Part shown: positions 1 through 10,700 of the stretch, piece after piece
Layout: every line of letters begins with the position of its first letter
Position numbering within the stretch: the first letter of the stretch is position 1
Source of the DNA: CALMEC01 sp031376485
GTDB lineage: Bacteria > Actinomycetota > Thermoleophilia > Miltoncostaeales > Miltoncostaeaceae
DNA: 16,306 bases
Direction: 5' to 3'
Assembly (NCBI GenBank): GCA_031376485.1
Contig: JANMDV010000179.1
Span: 1-16,306 of the forward strand
The notes under the pieces: generated by a model
Told to the model about the DNA's origin: nothing
What the model saw: the letters and a program-made list of their open reading frames with translations, nothing else
Databases searched by the model: none
Program-made: the position numbers and the translations under genes

Positions 1-969
1 GACGTCACCAACGCCAGCCGCACGATGATGATGGGCTTGAAGACCTTGGAGTGGGACGACGCGCTTCTGGACGTGCTGAGGGTGCCTCGCGCGATGCTGC
101 CCCAGATCAAGGCCTCGTCCGAGGTGTACGGCGAAGCGGTGGGCGAGTTGGCCGGAGTGCCGGTGGCCGGCGACCTGGGCGACCAGCAGGCGGCGCTCTT
201 CGGTCAGACGTGTTTCGCAACGGGTGAGGCCAAGAACACGTATGGCACCGGGTGCTTTGTGCTGCTCAACACCGGGGAGGCCCCCGTCGTGTCCAAGAGC
301 GGTTTGATCACCGGTGTCGCCTACAAGATCGGTGACCGGCCGGCGGCGTACATGCTGGAGGGCTCGATCGCGATCACCGGGGCCCTAGTGCAGTGGTTGC
401 GCGACAACATCGGAATGATCGACGACTCCAGCGACATCGAGGGACTCGCTGCAACGGTCGATGACAACGGCGGCGTGTACTTCGTGCCGGCGTTCTCGGG
501 TCTGTTCGCCCCATACTGGAAGAACGACGCCCGCGGCGTCATCGCAGGCTTGACGCGATACGTCAACAAGGGGCACATCGCCAGGGCGGTGCTCGAAGCC
601 ACGGCGTGGCAGACCCGTGAGGTGGTCGACGCAATGAACGCCGACTCAGGTGTGGAGCTGACGTCGCTCAAAGTTGACGGCGGAATGGTCGCAAACGAGA
701 TCCTGATGCAGTTCCAAGCCGACGTGCTGAACGTGCCGGTCGTGCGACCGAAGGTCGCCGAGACGACGTCACTGGGGGCGGCATATGCCGCGGGACTCGC
801 CGTCGGGTTCTGGAAGGAGATCGAGGACCTGCGCGCCAACTGGGGCAAGGACAAGGAGTGGACGCCGCAGATGGACACGGACGATCGCGAGCACGGCTAC
901 AAGCTGTGGAAGAAGGCCGTCACCCGCACGTTCGACTGGGTCGAGGACTCAGGGCCTGTCCAGGGATGA
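1..969 (+). CDS. glpK: Glycerol kinase, C-terminal part (5' end outside window)
   Basis: Glycerol kinase phosphorylates glycerol to sn-glycerol 3-phosphate with ATP in the cytoplasm; it belongs to the FGGY carbohydrate kinase family. The reading frame is open from base 1, beginning DVTNASRTM, a stretch typical of GlpK; about 184 N-terminal residues lie outside the window by comparison with the ~500-residue family length. Visible family features are YGTGCF (visible residues 81-86) in the nucleotide-binding region, the FAPYWKNDARG segment, and VDGG at 225-228 followed by the MQFQADVLNVPVVRP block of the FGGY C-terminal domain. The frame ends with TGA at 967-969. No frameshift is seen. A glycerol facilitator, GlpD or a regulator might lie upstream but cannot be seen. 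Identification is firm. Confidence 0.96.
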   Translation, partial: DVTNASRTMMMGLKTLEWDDALLDVLRVPRAMLPQIKASSEVYGEAVGELAGVPVAGDLGDQQAALFGQTCFATGEAKNTYGTGCFVLLNTGEAPVVSKSGLITGVAYKIGDRPAAYMLEGSIAITGALVQWLRDNIGMIDDSSDIEGLAATVDDNGGVYFVPAFSGLFAPYWKNDARGVIAGLTRYVNKGHIARAVLEATAWQTREVVDAMNADSGVELTSLKVDGGMVANEILMQFQADVLNVPVVRPKVAETTSLGAAYAAGLAVGFWKEIEDLRANWGKDKEWTPQMDTDDREHGYKLWKKAVTRTFDWVEDSGPVQG

Positions 970-979
970 CGCTGCGAAG

Positions 980-1008
980 GGTGGCCTCTGCGACGACGGG
1001 GGGCCACC
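980..1008 (+). terminator. Hairpin downstream of glpK
   Basis: A perfect 7-bp inverted repeat (GGTGGCC at 980-986 and GGCCACC at 1002-1008) with a 15-base loop starts 11 bases after the glpK stop. There is no T tract after it, so it would be a GC-only intrinsic or attenuating terminator. The position supports the role; the sequence alone does not prove it. Confidence 0.4.
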
Positions 1009-1055
1009 GGTGTCGGGGAGGAGGTGCAGATCGGCGGCCCGCGGCGACATGCGCG

Positions 1056-1061
1056 TACGAT
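1056..1061 (+). promoter_or_regulatory. -10 box for a leaderless receiver-gene transcript
   Basis: TACGAT ends 6 bases before the ATG at 1068. This is the spacing expected when transcription starts at or next to the start codon. No Shine-Dalgarno sequence precedes the ATG, and no good -35 box is seen. The same arrangement recurs before metH and the minus-strand gene at 5844. Confidence 0.45.
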
Positions 1062-1067
1062 ACGCAG

Positions 1068-1439
1068 ATGCCCGCCGAAGCCAAACCGGTCGTCGTGTTC
1101 GCCCCGGACCTGTTGATGCGCCAGCAGATCGTCGAGGGCTTGAAGATCGCCGGAGTACCCGTGCGCGGGGCGGCGACCCAAGCGCGGTTTGCGGCCGCGC
1201 TCGCCAATGGCGTGTCGGGGTTGATCGTCGAACTCGACGGCGTCGGGATCGACGGCGTCGCGCTGGTTACGCAACTCGCAGCCGATCCGGCGACCGCCGC
1301 GGTCCCGCTGGTCGGGTTCTGCGCGCATACCCGCGTCGACCTGATCAAAGATGCCCGCGCGGCCGGTGCCACCAAGGTCGTCGCCCGTGGCGAGCTGCAC
1401 CGCCGCCTGCCGCAGATCGCCGCGCAGGTATTCGCCTGA
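1068..1439 (+). CDS. Degenerate CheY-like receiver domain protein
   Basis: A stand-alone 123-residue protein whose length and alternating beta/alpha pattern match a response-regulator receiver domain. The strands VVVFAP (8-13), GLIVELDG (51-58), PLVGFC (80-85) and KVVARGE (103-109) line up with receiver beta-1, -3, -4 and -5. Key residues are changed: the phosphoacceptor Asp position is Glu55 (7 residues before the conserved IDG motif, Asp62), the acidic pair after beta-1 is Ala12/Pro13, the conserved Thr is Cys85, and the Lys-Pro pair is Arg107-Gly108. It is therefore probably not phosphorylated in the usual way; Glu55 could mimic an active state. No output domain is present. The ATG at 1068 is chosen because a TANNNT box lies 6 bases upstream and the receiver fold starts right after it. 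The partner is unknown; the neighbours glpK and metH do not suggest one. Confidence 0.75.
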   Translation: MPAEAKPVVVFAPDLLMRQQIVEGLKIAGVPVRGAATQARFAAALANGVSGLIVELDGVGIDGVALVTQLAADPATAAVPLVGFCAHTRVDLIKDARAAGATKVVARGELHRRLPQIAAQVFA

Positions 1440-1505
1440 CCTCGTTCCTCTCGGTTCGTTTTGGCCACAGGCGGGAAGACCCCGAGAACCGTTTGCTGAT
1501 GCGCG

Positions 1506-1523
1506 TTTCCGAAGTACCGGAAA
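1506..1523. terminator. Small hairpin between receiver gene and metH
   Basis: TTTCCG (1506-1511) and CGGAAA (1518-1523) form a 6-bp hairpin with a 6-base loop in the 132-base gap before metH. A second inverted repeat, CGGTTC (1452-1457) and GAACCG (1486-1491), lies just upstream. Either could end the receiver transcript; there is no T tract and neither matches a cobalamin or SAM riboswitch. Confidence 0.25.
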
Positions 1524-1558
1524 GACCCGTCTGTACCTGCGTGGCGTCGGCCGTCCAG

Positions 1559-1564
1559 TACCCT
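1559..1564 (+). promoter_or_regulatory. -10 box for a leaderless metH transcript
   Basis: TACCCT ends 7 bases before the metH ATG at 1572, and no Shine-Dalgarno sequence is present. The spacing fits a transcript that starts at or close to the start codon. No convincing -35 box is seen. Confidence 0.4.
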
Positions 1565-1571
1565 TGACCGG

Positions 1572-5264
<3,693 letters not shown>

Positions 5265-5313
5265 CCCCGCGGCGCCGTCTGAGAATCCTCGGGACTCCCA
5301 AACCCAGTGGGGT

Positions 5314-5335
5314 CGGGTGCGCCGATCGACACCCG
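5314..5335. terminator. Hairpin between converging metH and the minus-strand gene
   Basis: CGGGTG (5314-5319) and CACCCG (5330-5335) form a 6-bp stem with a 10-base loop. It is enclosed by a wider inverted repeat, GCCGTC (5274-5279) with GACGGC (5336-5341). It sits in the 79-base convergent gap and could serve both strands. No T tract is present. Confidence 0.35.
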
Positions 5336-5343
5336 GACGGCGA

Positions 5344-5844
5344 CTACTCGTCGAACTGCCGTTTGGCGAGGTACAGGCGCACGTGCCGCACACCGTCGAC
5401 GACCGCACCAAGGCGCCGTTCTGCCATTTCAGGGGTCAATCCGGCCAGGCCACTCGCCGCAACCCACCAGGACGATGGATCGTCGGCGACCACGCCGAGC
5501 ACGAACCTGGCGATGTCGTTCGCGTCCTCGAGTCCATCCGCCGCGTCGATGACGACGATCTCGTCCGGGTGGAGGCGGTGCGATCCGACGGGCGGCGTGC
5601 CGTCGCACTCAACGAGCCGTGCTTCGGGCACCGCGCCCATCGCTTTGACAGGCCTGTGCGGCACCGCGGCCACCGCGGCCGCATATGTGTCGGTCGTATC
5701 GCTCACGGCTCCGCTCGCGACGACGTCCAGGCCGATTCGCTCCAGCCGGAGGGCCCATTCCGGCGTTCCCGGGAGCCCACCAAGGACAATCGTCGGTAGT
5801 ACGGGCAGTTGAATGCCCAGGACAGCGAGCTGATCACGGCGCAT
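5344..5844 (-). CDS. Small protein, possibly MetE/UROD-like C-terminal fold
   Basis: A 166-residue protein that I do not recognise with certainty. It starts with a beta strand and glycine turn (PTIVLGGLPG, about 17-26), contains VVIDAADGL and a run of alternating hydrophobic strands and helices, and ends with WWVAASGLAGLTPEMAERRL followed by an amphipathic helix. That last segment resembles the end of cobalamin-independent methionine synthase (NPDCGLKT followed by a helix), but the Zn-binding Cys and Asp are absent. It would therefore be a non-catalytic or divergent TIM-barrel remnant. Its position beside metH fits a methionine or C1 role only loosely. The ATG at 5844 has a TANNNT box 6 bases upstream and no Shine-Dalgarno sequence. 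The stop is TAG. Codon usage and the orderly fold favour a real gene; the function is uncertain. Confidence 0.6.
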   Translation of the reverse strand: MRRDQLAVLGIQLPVLPTIVLGGLPGTPEWALRLERIGLDVVASGAVSDTTDTYAAAVAAVPHRPVKAMGAVPEARLVECDGTPPVGSHRLHPDEIVVIDAADGLEDANDIARFVLGVVADDPSSWWVAASGLAGLTPEMAERRLGAVVDGVRHVRLYLAKRQFDE

Positions 5845-5876
5845 TTGCGGACGTTACCCGCCACGCGCGGTAGTTT
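5845..5876 (+). promoter_or_regulatory. Putative pckA promoter
   Basis: TAGTTT at 5871-5876 is a plausible -10 box and TTGCGG at 5845-5850 a weak -35 box, with a long 20-base gap. Transcription would start near 5883, giving a leader of about 30 bases. It overlaps the divergent promoter of the minus-strand gene, so the two may be co-regulated. Confidence 0.3.
5851..5856 (-). promoter_or_regulatory. -10 box for a leaderless minus-strand gene
   Basis: On the minus strand TAACGT lies 6 bases before the ATG at 5844, the spacing of a leaderless transcript. It belongs to a 69-base divergent region shared with pckA. Confidence 0.4.
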
Positions 5877-5901
5877 TGTCGGTCTGTACGCCAACGGGGA
5901 C

Positions 5902-5908
5902 GGGGGAG
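5902..5908 (+). promoter_or_regulatory. Ribosome binding site that fixes the pckA start
   Basis: GGGGGAG ends 5 bases before the ATG at 5914. It selects this ATG over an in-frame ATG further upstream at 5809, and the resulting 539 residues match the usual PckA length. Confidence 0.7.
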
Positions 5909-5913
5909 ACTGT

Positions 5914-7533
5914 ATGAGTGACCAGACGGGACGCCGTGGATCGGTCGGGCTTGACGCCCACGGGATCAGCGCAATGGGCAGCGTGGTGTGGAACGCAACC
6001 ACACCCGAACTGTACGAGCACGCGCTCAACCGTGGTGAGGGTGTCGTCGCCGACGGTGGGCCGCTCGTCGTGTCCACCGGCGCGCACACCGGCCGGGCGC
6101 CCAAGGACAAGTTCGTCGTCCGCGAGCCCGGCAGTGAGGACCGCATCTGGTGGGGCAACGTCAACCAGGAGTTCGCGCCCGCCGCCTACCAGTCGCTGCG
6201 CGACCAAGTCGCCGCCTATCTGGGCCCGCGCGACCTGTTCGTGGTCGATGCATTCGCAGGCGCGCATCCCACCCACCGTCTGGCGCTTCGCGTCGTGACC
6301 GACAGCGCGTGGCATGCACTGTTTGCCCGCACCATGTTCATCGTGCCCGACGACGACGAGTTCGCGACGCACGCGCCCGAGGCCCTGGTGCTGCACGCAC
6401 CGGGCTTCCACGCCAAGCCCGAGCAGGACGGCACCCGCGCCGCCAACTTCGTACTCGTCCACCCGACCGACCAGGAGGTCGTCATCGGCGGCACGCAGTA
6501 CGCCGGCGAGATCAAGAAGTCGATTTTCACGATGATGAACGATCGGCTGCCAAACCGGGGCGTGCTGTCGATGCACTGCTCGGCCAACGTCAGCGAGGAG
6601 GGCCGTGTGGCAGTGTTCTTCGGCCTGTCGGGCACCGGCAAGACGACCCTCTCGACCGACGCGACCCGCCCGCTCATCGGTGACGACGAGCACGGCTGGG
6701 CCGACGACGGCGTGTTCAATATCGAGGGCGGCTGCTACGCCAAGGTCATCGGCCTCTCCTCAACTGCCGAACCCGAGATCCATGCCACGACCCACATGTT
6801 CGGAACGGTGCTCGAGAACGTCGTCATGGACCCCGTCACACGCCGCCTGGATCTGGACGACGCATCCAACACCGAGAACACCCGTGGCGCATACCCGCTC
6901 GAGTCCGTGCCGAACGCTCACCGGCCCAAGCGCGCCGGCCACCCCAGTGTCATCGTGATGCTGACGGCCGACGCGTTCGGTGTGCTGCCCCCGATCGCCC
7001 GGCTGACGCACGCACAGGCGATGTACCACTTCCTGGCCGGCTACACCGCGAAAGTCGCCGGCACCGAGGTCGGCGTCACCGAGCCCCAGACGACGTTCAG
7101 CGCCTGCTTCGGCGCACCGTTTCTGCCACAGCGCCCGATCGTCTACGCCCACATGCTGGGTACGCTGATCACCGACCACAAGGTGTCGACATGGCTCGTC
7201 AACACCGGCTGGACCGGCGGTCCGTACGGCGTCGGCCACCGTATGCCGATCGCAGCGACCCGCGCGCTTGTGCGGGCTGCGATCAGCGGCGAGCTTGAGA
7301 GCGCCGCGACGCGCACCGACCCGACGTTCGGCTTCGCAGTGCCCCTCGACGTGCCGGGCGTCGACGCCGGCCTGCTCGACCCGCGCTCGACGTGGGCAGA
7401 CCCTGCCGCCTACGACGAGACCGCGGCCAAGCTGGCCGCCGAGTTCAGCTCACACTTCGCCGTGTTCGCCGACGACGTCACGCCGGAAATCGCCGCAGCG
7501 GGTCCGACCACCGCCTCAGGGCCTGTGTCATGA
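5914..7533 (+). CDS. pckA: ATP-dependent phosphoenolpyruvate carboxykinase
   Basis: Converts oxaloacetate and ATP to phosphoenolpyruvate, CO2 and ADP, the committing step of gluconeogenesis. The protein is 539 residues, the usual length of the ATP-type enzyme (E. coli about 540). It has the P-loop GLSGTGKTTLS (residues 237-247, Lys243), the adjacent LIGDDEHGWADDGVFN and EGGCYAK segments that bind metal and substrate, VIVMLTADAFGVLPPIARLT, and the FSACFGAPFLP segment. All are intact. Most well-known actinobacteria use the unrelated-in-length GTP-type enzyme, so the ATP-type is a taxonomic clue. The start follows a good Shine-Dalgarno sequence. The stop TGA overlaps an ATG (ATGA, 7530-7533) that opens a short frame covering the downstream repeat. 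Confidence 0.97.
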   Translation: MSDQTGRRGSVGLDAHGISAMGSVVWNATTPELYEHALNRGEGVVADGGPLVVSTGAHTGRAPKDKFVVREPGSEDRIWWGNVNQEFAPAAYQSLRDQVAAYLGPRDLFVVDAFAGAHPTHRLALRVVTDSAWHALFARTMFIVPDDDEFATHAPEALVLHAPGFHAKPEQDGTRAANFVLVHPTDQEVVIGGTQYAGEIKKSIFTMMNDRLPNRGVLSMHCSANVSEEGRVAVFFGLSGTGKTTLSTDATRPLIGDDEHGWADDGVFNIEGGCYAKVIGLSSTAEPEIHATTHMFGTVLENVVMDPVTRRLDLDDASNTENTRGAYPLESVPNAHRPKRAGHPSVIVMLTADAFGVLPPIARLTHAQAMYHFLAGYTAKVAGTEVGVTEPQTTFSACFGAPFLPQRPIVYAHMLGTLITDHKVSTWLVNTGWTGGPYGVGHRMPIAATRALVRAAISGELESAATRTDPTFGFAVPLDVPGVDAGLLDPRSTWADPAAYDETAAKLAAEFSSHFAVFADDVTPEIAAAGPTTASGPVS

Positions 7534-7742
7534 CTCCCTCACCGTTCGGCGGCTGCAAACCGTCGCACTCCGGCACTGGCAAGATCGTCGTTACCACCAG
7601 TAGCGACGAGGCTCGCCACCACCGTAGTGCTCGGTTTTCGCTCGCCGTCCGGCAAGGCAGTTTTCATGACACAGGCCCTCAATACCGATCGGCTCGATGG
7701 GGCGCCCGACGACCGGGCGCTCCATCGGAGCGCATTACGTGA
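7530..7742 (+). CDS. Doubtful small ORF overlapping the pckA stop and covering repeat copy 1
   Basis: A 70-codon frame begins at an ATG overlapping the pckA stop by ATGA, an arrangement typical of translational coupling. Its N-terminal half reads PFGGCKPS, then IVVTTSSDEAR. A frame at the right end of the window (from 16046) reads AFGGCKPS and IAVTTRSDEAR in the same phase, so the repeat stays open in one frame in both copies. However, differences between the copies fall on all codon positions, which argues against protein-level selection, and the second half of this frame runs through the 7695-7727 hairpin. It may be a peptide-coding relic or no gene at all. No known domain is recognised. 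Confidence 0.22.
   Translation: MTPSPFGGCKPSHSGTGKIVVTTSSDEARHHRSARFSLAVRQGSFHDTGPQYRSARWGARRPGAPSERIT
7544..7662. repeat. Dispersed structured repeat, copy 1
   Basis: Bases 7544-7638 match 16108-16202 with 19 differences in 95 positions, counted by eye. A further block, 7636-7662, matches 16269-16295 with 5 differences in 27. Copy 2 carries 69 extra bases between the blocks. The core at 7571-7624 folds as a hairpin: an outer stem of 7571-7583 with 7612-7624 containing mismatches, an AGG bulge region, an inner 9-bp stem of 7585-7593 with 7601-7609, and a loop CCACCAG. Relative to copy 2, two outer-stem positions change on both sides while keeping pairing. It could be a small RNA, an mRNA 3' structure of pckA, or a mobile palindromic element. 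Confidence 0.7.
7695..7727. terminator. Strong hairpin between pckA and the oxidase gene
   Basis: CGATGGGGCGCCCG and CGGGCGCTCCATCG form a 14-bp stem (one G-T pair) around a 5-base loop. It lies 162 bases after pckA and 18 bases beyond the stop of the converging oxidase gene, so it can serve as a bidirectional terminator although no T tract follows. Confidence 0.65.
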
Positions 7743-7745
7743 GGC

Positions 7746-10700
7746 TTATCTCTTCCTCAAGGTGATGGCGGGAGCGATCACTCGCGTGGTTCCCCGCAAC
7801 GCCTGCGGATCGATGGTCGCGCGGGTTGTCCCCCCTTGGACCTCAAGCCGGTAGCGTCCCGCCCGGATCGCCTTGAGCAGCGCCGCGGACGGCTTCCACA
7901 CCGCGCGCATCGCTCCCGAATCAGTGACCGCCAGTGTGCTGCGAGCGGCTCGAGCCTTGGCCGACAGCTTGGCCATGGCCGAACTGTCGAGCACCATGAT
8001 GATCGACGTCCCGGCAAGGACCGGCTTCTTGCCGCCCAAGCGGTACAGCTTGACGCGAAGGACACGCGTTTGGGGCGGACCCGTCAGGCGGAAGGCAATC
8101 CCCTTCTTTGTGATCTCTTGCCGCGTAAAGCTCTTCTTGAGGTTGAGCTTTTGAAGCGCAACCCGAGGAGGAGCGGCGGCGGGAGTCGCAGCCGTGGCGG
8201 CAGCATCGGGCGAAGCGACCGGCTCGGCAGGCGGGTCTGCGGGGCCACCCGGGGGTCCACCCGGTCGTACGGGGATGATCGGGAGCGGGCGAAGAGGACC
8301 GGATCCGGGCGACGAGACTCGCAGCAGGCCCCACTGCCCCGCGTCGGTGAACGGCCTGCGGATGTTGCCGTAGAAGTAGTCGCCCGGAGACCCGGCGCCG
8401 CCGCGCACGTGCGCGTCGATCGAGGACAGCGGCCCGACGCTCTGGGTGGCGAGCTGCTCGGAGCCGTGAATGGCCCCGTCCCACGCCCACGTGTGCCCGC
8501 CAAGGTTGAACACCTGAACCTGCTCACTGCCAGGCGCGCCGATGACGTGGACGCGCATCGCGTCACCCGAGTTGGCCCGAAGTAACGTGGTCGCCGGGTC
8601 GCCGTGGACACGCGAGCTGAACTGACTGGCGTCCAGCGCGCGATTGCCCGCCGTGGCGTAGTTGAGCGACGTCGGCGTCCTGACTGCGTCGGGGTAGGGC
8701 ATCACGTTGGAGCCGAACGTCGGCTCGTTGTCGGAGAAGAACACTGCGAAGTCGCGATACGCCAAGCTGCCGGGAACGAGTACGTCCACCTGCAAACCGA
8801 CGTCCTTGGCCGCGCCGGTGACCGGGTCGGTGAACAGAGCGCCCTCGGGAGCGACGATCAGCGCGCCGTACAGGCCCTGCACGCCGGTATCGTCACCGCC
8901 GTAGTCGCTGATGATCGCGCTGCCGATGTTCGCCGTGTCTGCGAAGAACTTGTACCGGCGCGAGGTGCCCGGGGCGACGGTCTGCTCGGGGTTGAAGCCG
9001 ATGTTGATGCCCGACGAAGACGTGTCGCGCAGAAGCTTGTCGACGTGGAACGACGCACGACCGGTCGCCCGGTCGTTGGTGAACCTGACGTTCACGCATT
9101 CGCCGGCGGCGACGTGAAGCGCCAACGGCTCGGGCGTCTTGGTGCCGGCCTCGACCGCCGCTGCATCCGCGGTCGGTACGTACGCGAGCGTCCGGCCGAC
9201 GATTCCGCCCGGGACGTCCACAGCGCTGATCGAGAAGGCACGCGTGATCGCGCCGACGGGGCATGGCTCGCCGATGGTCGTGGCCCCGGGCGGGCGGCCA
9301 CCGGTCTGCTGCTGCGATTCGGAAGGACCCGTCGGCACGTCTGTTCCGGGAAGCGGCTGGAGGGTGTCGATCTTCTTCGGAAGGACGCGGATGAGTCCCC
9401 ACGCACCCTGCTCGGATCGCCGGCCGATGCCGTTGGTGTAGAGATAATCGCCGGAGCGCTTCTGCACGCCCCCGGCCCCGCCCTGCAGCGCGAGCGTATA
9501 CCGCTCGGAGATGCCGTAGACGATGGCCGACAGTGGGCTCGACTCGACCGTGCCACCCGAGTTGTACCTGTTCTCGGCAAATGTCCTATGCCCGTCGATG
9601 TGAAGCGTGTCGACGCCCGAGCTGACGTTGATCGTTCGGATCACGAACGGGTCACCGGCGTACGCCCGCGGAATCGGCGTGAAAGGGTCGCCATGACGGT
9701 ACGAGCTGAAGAGCAACGACGGATCCGGGTCGATGACGCGCCGGTCCGACAGGGGCTCGGCTTTAAGGTTGAGCGTGCTGTCTGTCGTCGGGTTCTGGTC
9801 GATGGTCCACAGCACGAACTCACGGAAGCTGCTGCCGACCAGGCCCGGGGCGAGCGGGTTGGTCGTGTGAATGTCGGCGAGGGTCCCCGAGTCGATCTCT
9901 GCACCGGTCACCGGATCGTGGTAGGTGGATCCCTTCGGCTCGATGACAAGCTGCCCGACCAGGCCGTGGCCCCAGTTGTGGATGCCGTCGACGTGGTCGT
10001 GCCAGAAGATGTTGTCGAGCACCACGTCGGGGAACCAGGTCTCCTTGACGAACTCCGTGCCCGCCCACTCGTCCCGAGCATGGGCCGTCGCGAGCGGTTC
10101 GTGGAGTGTCAGCACACGGTTCGCGCCCGACGACGAGACACCGGTGACCTTGCGGATCTCGATCTGCTCGGTGCCCAGGCCGACGGCGATCCAGATCCCG
10201 ACGCGATACTTCGCGAGGGATGGCAGCGTCGCGGTCGGTGTGACGGTGATCGTGGTCGCGCCCGACGGCGCGGCCGCGGCAAGCTGTGCATCGTCGATGC
10301 GGTACGGCCGGACGGCTTGACCGTAGACCATGCCGGCAGTCGCCCCGTCAGAGCCGTTGGGGTCAAACTGCACGTGATGGATGTGCAGGTTCGTCATCGG
10401 GAAGGGCTGGTCGGGGTCGTCCTCAGTTTGCTCGGACGTCACGGTCAGGTTGATGCAGTCGCCGACGTTCCCGCGGATGGCCAGTGGCTCGGACGGCAAC
10501 TGGCCGTTTCGCACCTTGTCCTTGTTCTTCGCGAGCACGAAGAGCTTGCCGAACTGGTCGGTGGCACCGTTCTTGGTGACCTGAATCGGCTTTTGGAGCG
10601 ACACGATGTTGAAGGCGCGGGACGGGGAGCCCTGCGGACACAGTCCGTCCGCTCGGTTTGCCCACGGGTCCGGCGAACCGCCGGGAGCAGACGCCTTGCC

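Noticed and set aside
1440..1571. Possible cobalamin or SAM riboswitch before metH
   Set aside because: The gap is only 132 bases, shows no B12-box-like or SAM-aptamer core, and a -10 box sits next to the ATG, leaving no leader.
5854..6693. 279-codon minus-strand frame opposite pckA
   Set aside because: Antisense to the well-conserved PckA sequence, including the P-loop; no domain seen.
7544..7662. Resemblance of the repeat (GCAAACC, GTTACC) to a cyclic-di-GMP type I riboswitch
   Set aside because: Order and spacing of the conserved blocks do not fit that aptamer, and copy 1 lies downstream of pckA and converges on the oxidase gene, so it is not in a 5' leader.
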